Origin: Polynucleobacter wuianus
GTDB taxonomy: Bacteria; Pseudomonadota; Gammaproteobacteria; Burkholderiales; Burkholderiaceae
Assembly: GCF_001659725.1 (NCBI RefSeq)
Contig: NZ_CP015922.1
Coordinates: 1,302,001-1,366,000 of the forward strand
Direction of reading: 5' to 3'
DNA: 64,000 nucleotides
Position numbers and translations under genes: made by a program. The notes under the pieces were generated by a model that had not been told where the DNA came from, ran no database searches, and saw only the letters and a list, made by a program, of their open reading frames with translations. Below, one piece after another: positions 1 to 8,231 of the stretch; position 1 is the first letter of the stretch; the number at the start of each line of letters is the position of its first letter.

Positions 1-185
1 AAGGTTTTGGCAAGATTTTGGAAGCAGTTGAGCAAACTGCGCCACTACGACGCAATGTCACAATTGATGATGTTGGCAACACTGCAGCATTCTTATTGTC
101 AGATTTAGCAAACGGTATCACCGCAGAAATCATCTACGTCGATAACGGCTTTAGCCAAGTCGTTGGTGGTATGGAAGACGCTTGA
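1..185 (+). CDS. fabI: Enoyl-[acyl-carrier-protein] reductase (NADH), C-terminal end (partial)
   Basis: The frame starting at base 3 is open into the window and ends at TGA 183-185. Its last 60 residues include LRRNVTIDDVGNTAAFLLSD and end in YVDNGFSQVVGGMEDA, the typical C-terminus of FabI, the short-chain dehydrogenase/reductase that performs the last step of each fatty-acid elongation cycle. The active-site Tyr and Lys lie outside the window, so the call rests on the tail alone. The stop codon overlaps the proposed TTG start of the following transporter gene. Confidence 0.85.
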   Translation, partial: GFGKILEAVEQTAPLRRNVTIDDVGNTAAFLLSDLANGITAEIIYVDNGFSQVVGGMEDA

Positions 186-1519
186 GCAAACCGCAATCAA
201 TCAGCCTGCGTGAGGCCCTCAAATTTTGGATAAAGCTCGGATTTATCAGCTTTGGAGGCCCCGCAGGACAGATCGCTGTTCTGCATCAAGAGTTAGTCGA
301 GAAGCGTCGCTGGATTTCAGAGCGGCGCTTTTTACATGCGCTCAACTATTGCATGGTGTTACCGGGGCCTGAAGCCCAGCAACTCGTTACTTATATCGGT
401 TGGCTTATGCATCGCAGTTGGGGTGGCATTCTGGCTGGCACGCTTTTTGTTCTTCCTTCTTTATTTATTTTAATTGGTCTGTCATGGGTGTATCTCACGT
501 ATGGACAAGTGCCGTGGATTGCTGCGATTTTCTTTGGTATTAAACCGGCAGTCACTGCGATCGTTATTCATGCTGCCTTTCGGATTGGTAAACGCACGCT
601 TCATAATCAAGCACTCAAGGCGATTGCAATTGGATCGTTCTTAGCCGTTTTTATTTTGAACTTATCGTTTCCCATTATTGTCTTGATCGCTGCTGCTGTT
701 GGATGTTGGGGTGGCAAGCGTTATCCAGAATATTTTCAACAGAATAGTCATGCAAACAAAGAAGCCAAAAGCTATGGTAGTGCCATCATTGATGACGATA
801 CCCCCACTCCAGCTCACGCCCAATTTAGCTATCAAAGCACAGCTCTGCATAGTACTGTTGCCTTTGCTTGTTGGCTATTACCCATAGCAGCTCTGATTGC
901 TTATTTTGGCTGGAAAACACTTTATCCAACCATTGCCTGGTTCTTTACTAAAGCCGCCTTCCTCACCTTTGGTGGTGCGTATGCAGTATTGCCTTATGTT
1001 TATCAAGGTGCAGTAGATCAATTTCATTGGTTAAGCGCTAATCAAATGATTGATGGTTTGGCACTCGGTGAAACGACTCCAGGACCACTCATCATGGTGG
1101 TCGCTTTTGTTGGCTATCTCGCAGGTCATATCCAACATCTGATTGGTTATAGCAACCCATTTTGGTTTGGTGCTCTCGGAGCAGTTGTGGCTACCTGGTT
1201 TACTTTCTTGCCATCATTCTTCTTCATCTTGGTTGGCGGCCCCCTAGTTGAGTCGACCCACGGCAAAATTGGCTATACCGCACCACTCACTGCAATTACT
1301 GCAGCAATCGTTGGCGTGATCGTCAATCTAGGTCTATTTTTTGCGTATCACGTGTTTTTACCTCATGGATTAGGCGGCTCGATTTCCTGGATTTCAATGG
1401 CGATTTGTGGATTAGCAGGCATAGCATTGTTTAAATTCCATAAAGGGGTGATGAGCGTCATTGGCGGCTCTGCTTTGGCAGGGCTGTTGACCTACTTTTC
1501 GTCAGTTTTGATCGGCTAA
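182..1519 (+). CDS. chrA: Chromate transporter, ChrA family
   Basis: A 445-residue membrane protein with the two homologous halves of the CHR superfamily. The N-terminal half has GFISFGGPAGQIA (about residues 20-32) and LPGPEAQQL (about 60-68). The C-terminal half repeats this as AFLTFGGAYAVLPYV (about 258-272) and ETTPGPL (about 297-303). Long ChrA proteins export chromate from the cytoplasm, driven by the membrane potential, and confer chromate resistance. The start is a TTG whose last two bases belong to the fabI stop (TTGA, 182-185). GGAAG about 5 bases upstream can serve as ribosome binding site, and the next in-frame ATG lies inside conserved sequence, so translational coupling to fabI is likely. 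Substrate specificity is inferred from family only. Confidence 0.88.
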   Translation: MSKPQSISLREALKFWIKLGFISFGGPAGQIAVLHQELVEKRRWISERRFLHALNYCMVLPGPEAQQLVTYIGWLMHRSWGGILAGTLFVLPSLFILIGLSWVYLTYGQVPWIAAIFFGIKPAVTAIVIHAAFRIGKRTLHNQALKAIAIGSFLAVFILNLSFPIIVLIAAAVGCWGGKRYPEYFQQNSHANKEAKSYGSAIIDDDTPTPAHAQFSYQSTALHSTVAFACWLLPIAALIAYFGWKTLYPTIAWFFTKAAFLTFGGAYAVLPYVYQGAVDQFHWLSANQMIDGLALGETTPGPLIMVVAFVGYLAGHIQHLIGYSNPFWFGALGAVVATWFTFLPSFFFILVGGPLVESTHGKIGYTAPLTAITAAIVGVIVNLGLFFAYHVFLPHGLGGSISWISMAICGLAGIALFKFHKGVMSVIGGSALAGLLTYFSSVLIG

Positions 1520-1541
1520 GATTTCCCCCAAGATTGGCATA

Positions 1542-2426
1542 ATGGAAGTTATGCGAATCGAACCTCAAACCATTACCCATCTTCAAGAGTGGCTCGGCAA
1601 AACCGAGACCCTTACCGACACTATTACTGCTGCACCGGTACGTGCTTTATCGGCAACTTTAGATAGGCCCGATCCCGAACCTGTCAAAGGCACTTTCTTG
1701 CCTGAACTCTGGCACTGGCTATATTTCCTGCCCCATGCACGTCAATCCGAAATCGGTCCTGACGGTCACCCCAAGCGTGGCGGCTTCTTGCCACCAGTAC
1801 CACTACCTCGCCGTATGTGGGCCGGCAGTCGTATTCAATGGCTAGAGCCTCTGAGTGTTGGTGATGAAATCAAACGCGTTTCTAAGATTGCATCCGTTAC
1901 TCACAAATCGGGACGCACTGGCGACTTGATTTTTGTTTTAGTCAAACATGAGATTACCAATCAAAAAGGTTTGGCTATCATTGAAGAGCATGACATCGTG
2001 TATCGCGATGCGCCTGGCCCCGATGACAAACCTGTGGCACCAACACCAGCGCCTACTGATGCCAGGTGGAGCAAAACCATCACACCAGATGATGTGCTTT
2101 TATTTCGCTACTCAGCTTTAACCTTTAATGGTCATCGCATTCATTACGATCGCAAATATGTGACAGAGGTTGAGGGCTATCCAGGCCTCATCGTTCATGG
2201 ACCCTTGATTGCCACGCTCTTAGTTGATCTTGTACGCCAGAGTATTCCAGGTTGTAAGTTGAAGAGCTTTGAGTTCCGGGCCATACGCCCTACTTTTGAT
2301 ATCAATATCTTCAAAGTGAGTGCTAAGCCAGATTTAGAAAAAGATCCTTCTGGAAAAACGATTGCAATTTGGGCTCAAGATCATGAAGGCTGGCTCACCA
2401 TGCTAGCGACTGCAGTGCTCGCCTGA
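1542..2426 (+). CDS. MaoC-like/FAS1-type dehydratase, probable itaconyl-CoA or mesaconyl-C4-CoA hydratase
   Basis: A 294-residue double-hotdog protein. The N-terminal half is FAS1-like. The C-terminal half has the MaoC/R-hydratase signature YSALTFNGHRIHYD (190-203) and YPGLIVHGPL (213-222), with D/H-type catalytic residues around N196-D203. Relatives hydrate mesaconyl-C4-CoA or itaconyl-CoA to citramalyl-CoA. It is followed by an MmgE/PrpD gene and by an HpcH/HpaI lyase, the usual citramalyl-CoA lyase fold, which supports a C5-dicarboxylate role. ATG 1542 is used; ATG 1551 is an alternative. Which isomer is the real substrate cannot be read from the sequence. Confidence 0.75.
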   Translation: MEVMRIEPQTITHLQEWLGKTETLTDTITAAPVRALSATLDRPDPEPVKGTFLPELWHWLYFLPHARQSEIGPDGHPKRGGFLPPVPLPRRMWAGSRIQWLEPLSVGDEIKRVSKIASVTHKSGRTGDLIFVLVKHEITNQKGLAIIEEHDIVYRDAPGPDDKPVAPTPAPTDARWSKTITPDDVLLFRYSALTFNGHRIHYDRKYVTEVEGYPGLIVHGPLIATLLVDLVRQSIPGCKLKSFEFRAIRPTFDINIFKVSAKPDLEKDPSGKTIAIWAQDHEGWLTMLATAVLA

Positions 2427-2462
2427 TGAATTGAAAAACTAAAAAAATAGAGACAATACAAA

Positions 2463-3839
2463 ATGACGACTGAACATTTATCACGTGAGCTTGCTAGTTT
2501 TGCCGCGAATCTGAAGATCGCTGATATTCCAAGTGAGGTTATCAGTCGCGCAGAAGATCTTTTAGTGGATTGGTTTGGCTCTGCGATTGCAGGCAAAGGA
2601 TCGCGCCCAGTTGAAACGATTACTCAGTTTGCTCAAAACATGAGTGGTTTTGATGCTACTCACGCTGGCCCTTCTGAAATTCTCATCACCCGTAAGACCT
2701 CAAGCCCTTTATTAGCTGCGATGGCTAATGCTGCTGCGTCCCACGTTGCAGAACAAGATGATGTGCATAACGGCTCGGTCTTTCATCCCGCAACGGTCGT
2801 ATTTCCTCCAGCTTTAGCCTGCGCTCAAGCGATTGGTACCTCTGGCGAAGATTTGCTGGTTGCCGCTGTAGCAGGTTATGAAGTTGGTATTCGGGTTGGT
2901 GAATTTTTGGGTCGCTCGCACTACAAGGTGTTTCATACCACCGGCACTGCGGGTACGATTGCAGCGGCTGCTAGCGTTGGACGTTTACTCAAACTGAACC
3001 CTGAGCAGATGTTGCATGCCTTTGGCTCAGCAGGAACACAATCAGCCGGTCTTTGGGAATTTTTGCGTGATGCTGCAGACTCCAAGCAATTACATACTGC
3101 GCATGCTGCTTCTACCGGTTTAATGTCTGCCTATATTGCGCACGCTGGCTTTACTGGAGCACAACACATCCTAGAGGGCAAGCAAGGTTTGGCCGCAGGC
3201 ATGTCAAGCGACGCAGATCCAAGCAAGTTAGTTGATCGTCTAGGCACTCGCTGGGCTTTGGCCGAGACGAGCTTTAAATATCACGCCTCTTGTCGTCACA
3301 CCCATCCCGCTGCTGATGCGCTATTACAAGTAATGCTAGCCAACAAACTCAAACCTAGCGATATCGCTAAAGTAGAAACTTTGGTTCACCAAGGTGCGAT
3401 TGATGTCTTAGGTCCAGTCACTGACCCTGCTACGGTTCATCAATCGAAGTTCTCGATGGGTACAGTCTTGGCTTTGATTGCTCACTATCAGTTCGCTGGC
3501 TTGCAAGAATTCGATGAACATTTTCATGACGATACAGTTTGCCTGTTTAGAGATCGCGTCACCATGACGCTCGACCCTGAAGTTGATGGCGCTTATCCAC
3601 AACGTTGGATTGGGAAGGTTAAAGTGCACTTAAATAATGGTCAGATCCTAGATGGCCGCGTGGATGAACCTAAGGGCGACCCCGGCAATACCCTCTCTCG
3701 TACAGAAATTACAGATAAAGCTATGCGCCTAGCCGCCTTCAGCGGCGGTGCCAGCCCCACAGAGATGAGCAAAGCAATTGATCTCTTGTGGAATGTCCGC
3801 AAACAAGCCAAGATAGGCTCTTTATTACCCAGCAATTAA
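2463..3839 (+). CDS. MmgE/PrpD family protein
   Basis: A 458-residue protein of the MmgE/PrpD superfamily, which contains 2-methylcitrate dehydratase and cis-aconitate decarboxylase. Recognisable blocks are SHVAEQDDVHNGSVFHPATV (about 91-110), the Gly/Ala-rich AAVAGYEVGIRVGEFLG, and FKYHASCRHTHPAADAL (about 272-288). It lies 36 bases after the hydratase and 17 bases before the CoA-ester lyase, on the same strand, so it is probably in one transcript with them. Itaconate catabolic clusters of pseudomonads also carry an MmgE/PrpD gene. It could act as a decarboxylase or dehydratase feeding the hydratase. The exact reaction is unknown. Confidence 0.8.
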   Translation: MTTEHLSRELASFAANLKIADIPSEVISRAEDLLVDWFGSAIAGKGSRPVETITQFAQNMSGFDATHAGPSEILITRKTSSPLLAAMANAAASHVAEQDDVHNGSVFHPATVVFPPALACAQAIGTSGEDLLVAAVAGYEVGIRVGEFLGRSHYKVFHTTGTAGTIAAAASVGRLLKLNPEQMLHAFGSAGTQSAGLWEFLRDAADSKQLHTAHAASTGLMSAYIAHAGFTGAQHILEGKQGLAAGMSSDADPSKLVDRLGTRWALAETSFKYHASCRHTHPAADALLQVMLANKLKPSDIAKVETLVHQGAIDVLGPVTDPATVHQSKFSMGTVLALIAHYQFAGLQEFDEHFHDDTVCLFRDRVTMTLDPEVDGAYPQRWIGKVKVHLNNGQILDGRVDEPKGDPGNTLSRTEITDKAMRLAAFSGGASPTEMSKAIDLLWNVRKQAKIGSLLPSN

Positions 3840-3856
3840 AGCTGTAACCCCCAAAT

Positions 3857-4702
3857 ATGAATCCACTTGATACCCCATTAGTTTTTAGCTCTAACTTTTT
3901 ATTCGTACCTGGCACTCGCCCTGATCGCTTTGTCAAGGCACTCGCTAGCGGTGCTAACGGTGTGGTGTTGGATTTAGAGGATGCGGTTGCAGAAGAAGAT
4001 AAAGAGGCGGCACGTAATGCCATTCGTACTGCCTGGCCTCAGTTCTCCGCCGAGCAGAAGCAACGCTTAGTTATCAGAAGCAATTCTCCGGGGACTAAGT
4101 TTTACTCTGCTGATTTAATACTGGCGCAGGAATTACAAGTGGGCTGCCTACTCATTCCCAAGAGTGAATCGCTTGATCAAATTAATGGCGCTGCGCTGAT
4201 TCTGCCCAAGACTGCAATCATTCCGATGATCGAAACTGCAATTGGTCTTGATCACCTTCGAGAAATTGCTAACTCGAATCAAGTACTTCGCCTAGCACTT
4301 GGCAATTTGGACTTGCAAGCAGACCTTGGGATGATTTGTGATGAACAAGAAACAGAATTGCAGACCGCTCGCTATCAGATCGTTTTAGCCTCTCGTTTAG
4401 CCCAAATTGCCCCTCCTATTGATGGGGTTACGCCTTCAACTGATGACCTGCTTCGCATTACGAATGATGCTGAACGCGCCAAGCGCATGGGCTTTGGTGC
4501 GAAGCTCTGTATCCATCCAAAGCAAGTGGCTATTGTGAAGGCTTCCTTTATGCCCACTGAGGAAGAAATTGAGTGGGCGCAAAGAGTAATAGAAGCAGAT
4601 CGTGCCTCAAAAGGGGGCGCAGTTAAACTCGACGGTAGGATGATTGATCGTCCAGTAGTGCTATTAGCCAAAAGGACGCTAGCGCTTGCTGGTAAACACT
4701 AA
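3857..4702 (+). CDS. HpcH/HpaI family CoA ester lyase, probable citramalyl-CoA lyase
   Basis: A 281-residue TIM-barrel lyase of the CitE/malyl-CoA lyase family. Motifs in order: LFVPGTRPDRF (15-25), VLDLEDAV (37-44), R74-S-N, PMIETAIGL with Glu126 as metal ligand, LALGNLDLQADLG (147-158) and KLCIHPKQV. These are the CoA-binding and Mg2+-binding elements. The free-standing enzymes cleave malyl-, citramalyl- or related CoA esters to acetyl-CoA plus an oxoacid. With the hydratase two genes upstream, the simplest reading is citramalyl-CoA to acetyl-CoA and pyruvate. No CoA-transferase or CoA-ligase gene for substrate activation is visible nearby. Confidence 0.8.
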   Translation: MNPLDTPLVFSSNFLFVPGTRPDRFVKALASGANGVVLDLEDAVAEEDKEAARNAIRTAWPQFSAEQKQRLVIRSNSPGTKFYSADLILAQELQVGCLLIPKSESLDQINGAALILPKTAIIPMIETAIGLDHLREIANSNQVLRLALGNLDLQADLGMICDEQETELQTARYQIVLASRLAQIAPPIDGVTPSTDDLLRITNDAERAKRMGFGAKLCIHPKQVAIVKASFMPTEEEIEWAQRVIEADRASKGGAVKLDGRMIDRPVVLLAKRTLALAGKH

Positions 4703-4713
4703 TCTAATACCAA

Positions 4714-4745
4714 GATCATTTTTATCAAAAAATGGCAAAATGATC
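4714..4745. repeat. Inverted repeat between the lyase and Bug receptor genes
   Basis: GATCATTTT (4714-4722) and its exact reverse complement AAAATGATC (4737-4745) are separated by 14 bases. No T-run of terminator type follows. It sits 53 bases before the Bug receptor start and could be an operator or an RNA hairpin that uncouples the two genes. Function unknown. Confidence 0.35.
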
Positions 4746-4798
4746 CCCAGTAAAGCAGTACTTAAAATGCTTTTAACAACTAATACTCGAGACTAACC

Positions 4799-5788
4799 AT
4801 GAAATTACGTAAATCGCTATTCGCTGGTTTCTTTGCAATCGCTGCCTCAACATTGCTCGCTGGCAATACATTGGCTGCAGATGTTTATCCAAATAAACCA
4901 GTCACCTTAGTCGTACCTTTCGCTGCAGGCGGCCCAACTGATGCAGTTGCGCGTCTGATTGCAGTCCCAATGGGTAAAGAATTAGGCCAAACCGTGATTG
5001 TTGAAAATACGGTTGGTGCTGGTGGCACTATCGCCGCAACTCGTGTAGCTCGCTCTGCACCTGATGGCTACATGATCTTTATTCACCATATGGGCATGGC
5101 TACTGCGCCGGCTTTATACAAAAAATTGAACTTTGATCCAATGAAGGATTTTGAATACATTGGCCAAGTAGTTGATGTGCCAATGGTACTCTTGGGTCGC
5201 AAAAATTTCCCGCCTAACAACTTCAAAGAATTAGAGGCTTATATCAAAGCTAATAAAGATAAAGTTACATTGGCAAACGCTGGTCCTGGCGCAGTGTCTC
5301 AGTTGTGCGGTCTCTTATTCATGTCTCGTGAAGGTGTTGAATTGACAACCGTTCCTTACAAAGGAACTGGCCCTGCTTTGACTGATTTGCTCGGCGGACA
5401 GGTTGACTTGCTTTGCGATCAGACCACACAAACCGTTCCTTATATTAAAGATGGTTTGGTTAAGGCCTATGGCGTAACTACTCCAAAACGTTTACCAGCA
5501 TTACCAAACATCCCAACTTTAGATGAGCAAGGCTTAAAAGGTTTTGAAGTCAAAGTTTGGCATGGCATGTATGTTTCTAAAGGAACCCCTCCAGCAGTTG
5601 TCAACAAGATTAATAAGGCACTGAACGTTGCACTGAATGATCCCGAAGTGAAAGCACGCTTGGCAGAATCGAATATTGAAATTGTTCCACCAGCCAAGAG
5701 AACTCCAAAAGGACTACAGGATCATCTTGATGCTGAAATCAATAAATGGGGTCCAGTGATTCGTAAAGCTGGAGCTTACGCAGACTAA
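4799..5788 (+). CDS. Tripartite tricarboxylate transporter substrate-binding protein (Bug family)
   Basis: A 329-residue periplasmic receptor. A signal peptide ends near ALAAD (about residue 27). The Bug hallmarks follow: YPNKPVTLVVPFAAGGPTD (about 30-48), a GGTIAATRVARSAPDGYM block (about 81-98) and a TPPAVVNKINKAL helix near the C-terminus. Bug proteins capture organic acids in the periplasm for TctAB-type permeases. None is encoded in this window, so the partner must be elsewhere. Being downstream of the C5-dicarboxylate enzymes suggests itaconate, mesaconate or a similar acid as ligand; this is inference. A strong terminator follows. Confidence 0.88.
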   Translation: MKLRKSLFAGFFAIAASTLLAGNTLAADVYPNKPVTLVVPFAAGGPTDAVARLIAVPMGKELGQTVIVENTVGAGGTIAATRVARSAPDGYMIFIHHMGMATAPALYKKLNFDPMKDFEYIGQVVDVPMVLLGRKNFPPNNFKELEAYIKANKDKVTLANAGPGAVSQLCGLLFMSREGVELTTVPYKGTGPALTDLLGGQVDLLCDQTTQTVPYIKDGLVKAYGVTTPKRLPALPNIPTLDEQGLKGFEVKVWHGMYVSKGTPPAVVNKINKALNVALNDPEVKARLAESNIEIVPPAKRTPKGLQDHLDAEINKWGPVIRKAGAYAD

Positions 5789-5812
5789 TGCACTAATCAG
5801 TCTCTAGCTTCA

Positions 5813-5846
5813 ATTAAAAAAACCAGCTTCGGCTGGTTTTTTTAAT
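5813..5846. terminator. Bidirectional rho-independent terminator
   Basis: ACCAGC-TTCG-GCTGGT stem-loop flanked by an A-run on the left and a T-run on the right. It can stop the Bug receptor transcript on the + strand and the small secreted-protein gene on the - strand, which converge here. Confidence 0.9.
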
Positions 5847-5861
5847 TGGGTATCCGGCTAA

Positions 5862-6230
5862 TTACTTACAAGGATAGTTCTGAGTAAAGAAGCGCATTAA
5901 TGACTTAGCTGCTTGATCTTTATTCAATTGAGGATTTGATTTGGTCCAGGCCAAGAACTTTTGCAATACCTCATTGCGAGTCTCGGTCTTATTTGCAAAG
6001 CATATAGCTGGCTTAGCATTTATAGCGCGATTGGCCAAGTACTGTTGGTACACCCCCTCGCCAAAGCCAAAACAAAAACTGCGACCCTCGATGTCATCGG
6101 GATTTTTGCAGAGCTCAACAAATGCAGCAGTGCTAGCATCATCAGCAGGAAGGTCTTTCTGCGCAAATGCACTTGGCGCAAAGGAAAGAATGGACACAAT
6201 AAATAAGAATGTTGCTGGTAATGTTTTCAT
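5862..6230 (-). CDS. Small secreted protein, Rap1a/Tai-like domain
   Basis: A 122-residue protein with a signal peptide cleaved near AFAQ (about residue 24). The mature part has four Cys, with the pattern FCFGFGEGVYQQYL, then AICFANKTETRN, and a C-terminal NYPCK. This resembles the Rap1a/Tai fold known from type VI secretion immunity proteins but is also common in stand-alone secreted proteins. No effector gene is adjacent, so an immunity role is not supported here. Function unknown. Confidence 0.6.
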   Translation of the reverse strand: MKTLPATFLFIVSILSFAPSAFAQKDLPADDASTAAFVELCKNPDDIEGRSFCFGFGEGVYQQYLANRAINAKPAICFANKTETRNEVLQKFLAWTKSNPQLNKDQAAKSLMRFFTQNYPCK

Positions 6231-6251
6231 AATTCTCTTCTCTTAAAAAGG

Positions 6252-7535
6252 TTAACGCCTAAAGCCGCTCATATGACCACCACCAAAGCCGCCCATATGC
6301 CCGCCCCCACCTCCGTTAAATCCACTCATATGACCTCCGCCGCCAAATCCACCACCCCCACCGAATCCACCCATATGGCCACCACCAAAGCCACGTGAGC
6401 GATCTTGGTCGCTGTCAAAGCGAGCCTGATCACGCAATGCGTTTTCTTGGGCAGCCTCACGGTAAACATTCGGGTCAGATCGATCCATCTGAGCATCATT
6501 ACGCGCTTCTTGATTTAGGCGCGCTGCTTGATCTCTTTCTTGAGGGGTGGCATCTTTTTGAAAGGCATTATTAGCTCGCTGAGCATCAAGGCGGGCAGCT
6601 TGCCTGTCCTGTGGCGTGGCATTATTTTTCCAGTCATTCAATAAGCGCTGTTGATTGACAACACTGGCTGGACCAATAATAGCGCGGGAAGGTATACGTC
6701 CAGATGGGTTGATGGTTGTAGAGTTGATCGTGCCGTTATTCCAATTGGGGTAGGTCCAAAAATCATCGCCGATCATAAAGCCCAGACCAAAATCCATGAA
6801 TCCCCAAGCTGGATCATAGACAGGATATGGCGGGTAATCAGGATATGGCCATGGACCATAAACCACTGTAGGGTTATAACTTGGTATGTAAACCACTTTG
6901 GTGTTAGCAGGGGCAATCAAGATATTGCCGTTGGCATCAGTGGTGACAGTGATTTCTTTATTCGACTTCAGTGCTCCAGCTTGAATGGCTTTTTTTCTTA
7001 AATCTTGTACCGCCTTCATCGTGTCTGCAACTTGGAGCTTATAAGCATTACCCAAGTTTTGAGTCCACTGTAATTTACTGCCCATCATGTTGAAAGCTTT
7101 TGGAAACGATATCAAGGATTTAACACTATCGTTCCACGATTGTGTCTTCAGTGCATTCTGCAGGGCATCGCCCTTCAAGGAAGCATTGCTATTACGCCAG
7201 TTATAGGCTTCTGCTACTTCCAGTGGATAGGTAGAAGCCAACAACATCAGCGAGAGCAAAGAATCTGGATAAAGTGCTATAGGAGAAACCAATGACTGCA
7301 ATTGCGCGGCAGAAATGGTTTGTGGACCTGCGTTATAGCTTGGGTCTTCAGTGTAGCCAGGGATACCATATCCCCCGCTTTGCGTATAAGCCTGAGGGTA
7401 GTAACCGCTTTGTTGATATGGCCCTGGATTCATGACGCAGCCATTGAGAAGAGATCCAAAAGCGATCACCACCAGTGCCGGCAGTCTGCTTTGCTTGATC
7501 AATGCGGTAATACTTCCTCGGCTTACCTGTTTCAT
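6252..7535 (-). CDS. DUF3300 domain lipoprotein with Gly-rich tail
   Basis: The start is ATG 7535 (MKQVSRGS...), because GAGGT lies just upstream and the following signal sequence ends in a lipobox, SLLNGC. The DUF3300 domain follows: LVSPIALYPDSLLSLMLLAS and YPLEVAEAYNW in the first third, then VVYIPSYNPTVVYGPW. The middle is a charged Gln/Arg/Ala-rich stretch. The last ~45 residues are repeats of GGGHM-(S/G)-GF. DUF3300 proteins are envelope proteins of unknown function. A longer in-frame ATG at 7562 is disfavoured. Confidence 0.8.
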   Translation of the reverse strand: MKQVSRGSITALIKQSRLPALVVIAFGSLLNGCVMNPGPYQQSGYYPQAYTQSGGYGIPGYTEDPSYNAGPQTISAAQLQSLVSPIALYPDSLLSLMLLASTYPLEVAEAYNWRNSNASLKGDALQNALKTQSWNDSVKSLISFPKAFNMMGSKLQWTQNLGNAYKLQVADTMKAVQDLRKKAIQAGALKSNKEITVTTDANGNILIAPANTKVVYIPSYNPTVVYGPWPYPDYPPYPVYDPAWGFMDFGLGFMIGDDFWTYPNWNNGTINSTTINPSGRIPSRAIIGPASVVNQQRLLNDWKNNATPQDRQAARLDAQRANNAFQKDATPQERDQAARLNQEARNDAQMDRSDPNVYREAAQENALRDQARFDSDQDRSRGFGGGHMGGFGGGGGFGGGGHMSGFNGGGGGHMGGFGGGHMSGFRR

Positions 7536-7610
7536 ATCTACCTCAGTATTGCTCAATATCAATAACTCATTTGATTCACCCTACTTTACTACCTTGGGTA
7601 TGAGTGCGAA

Positions 7611-8231
7611 TTAACCCGGCCTAAATAAATAGCCAGAGCGCGCTTTCTCTTTACGCTTTTCAAGAAACAATCCAAGCAATGAAAAAATCACCCAGATTGC
7701 CAAGAGTGGATCCAATAGATAATCCCAAAGATTGGCAGACTCATGCCAATGCACTCCCCAAGCAATAATAGCAAGACCCAAAATCCAAGTCCCCTTACTC
7801 CAGCTTGCTAGACCACAGACCGCTGCAAACAATAGTACTGAGATCAAGAACATCGTAGAGCCATAACCCCAAGCGTATGGATCGAGCATTCCCAAACCTA
7901 GGGCCAAGGGATAAAAACCCATGGCAACGATTGCCACACTCAATTTAAATGCGGCGGGTACATGCTTATGATTTGGCATCAAAGTTCCCCATAGTAAGAG
8001 GGTAGTCACAATACTCAGATCACCAATAACACCGCGAACATAAGCTGCTAGCGGCAACTCCAGCGAAATACCTAAAGGCCAGAAAAAGAGATTGGCCAGT
8101 ACTAGTAACAAAATAACTTTTGCAAGCAACGGAAATGCTTGTTGAGAAATTTTTTGCATCGCCCAAATCAACACGAAAGCGCAAGTAATCGACATTTCCG
8201 CCAAGGCAATATTCTGCAGAAGATGATTCAT
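7611..8231 (-). CDS. Multi-pass membrane protein of unknown function, third gene of a glyco-related operon
   Basis: A 206-residue protein made almost entirely of about six or seven hydrophobic segments, ending in a basic tail (EKRKEKARSGYLFRPG). I do not recognise a family. Its ATG overlaps the stop of the neuraminidase-like gene (TAATG, 8229-8233), so the two are translationally coupled. With the GT39 glycosyltransferase upstream, a part in surface-glycan modification or export is plausible but not shown. Confidence 0.7.
   Translation of the reverse strand: MNHLLQNIALAEMSITCAFVLIWAMQKISQQAFPLLAKVILLLVLANLFFWPLGISLELPLAAYVRGVIGDLSIVTTLLLWGTLMPNHKHVPAAFKLSVAIVAMGFYPLALGLGMLDPYAWGYGSTMFLISVLLFAAVCGLASWSKGTWILGLAIIAWGVHWHESANLWDYLLDPLLAIWVIFSLLGLFLEKRKEKARSGYLFRPG

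Noticed and set aside
6252..6400. Tandem DNA repeats as a CRISPR-like array
   Set aside because: The repeats encode the Gly-rich GGGHM-type tail of the DUF3300 protein and are irregular, with no spacers.
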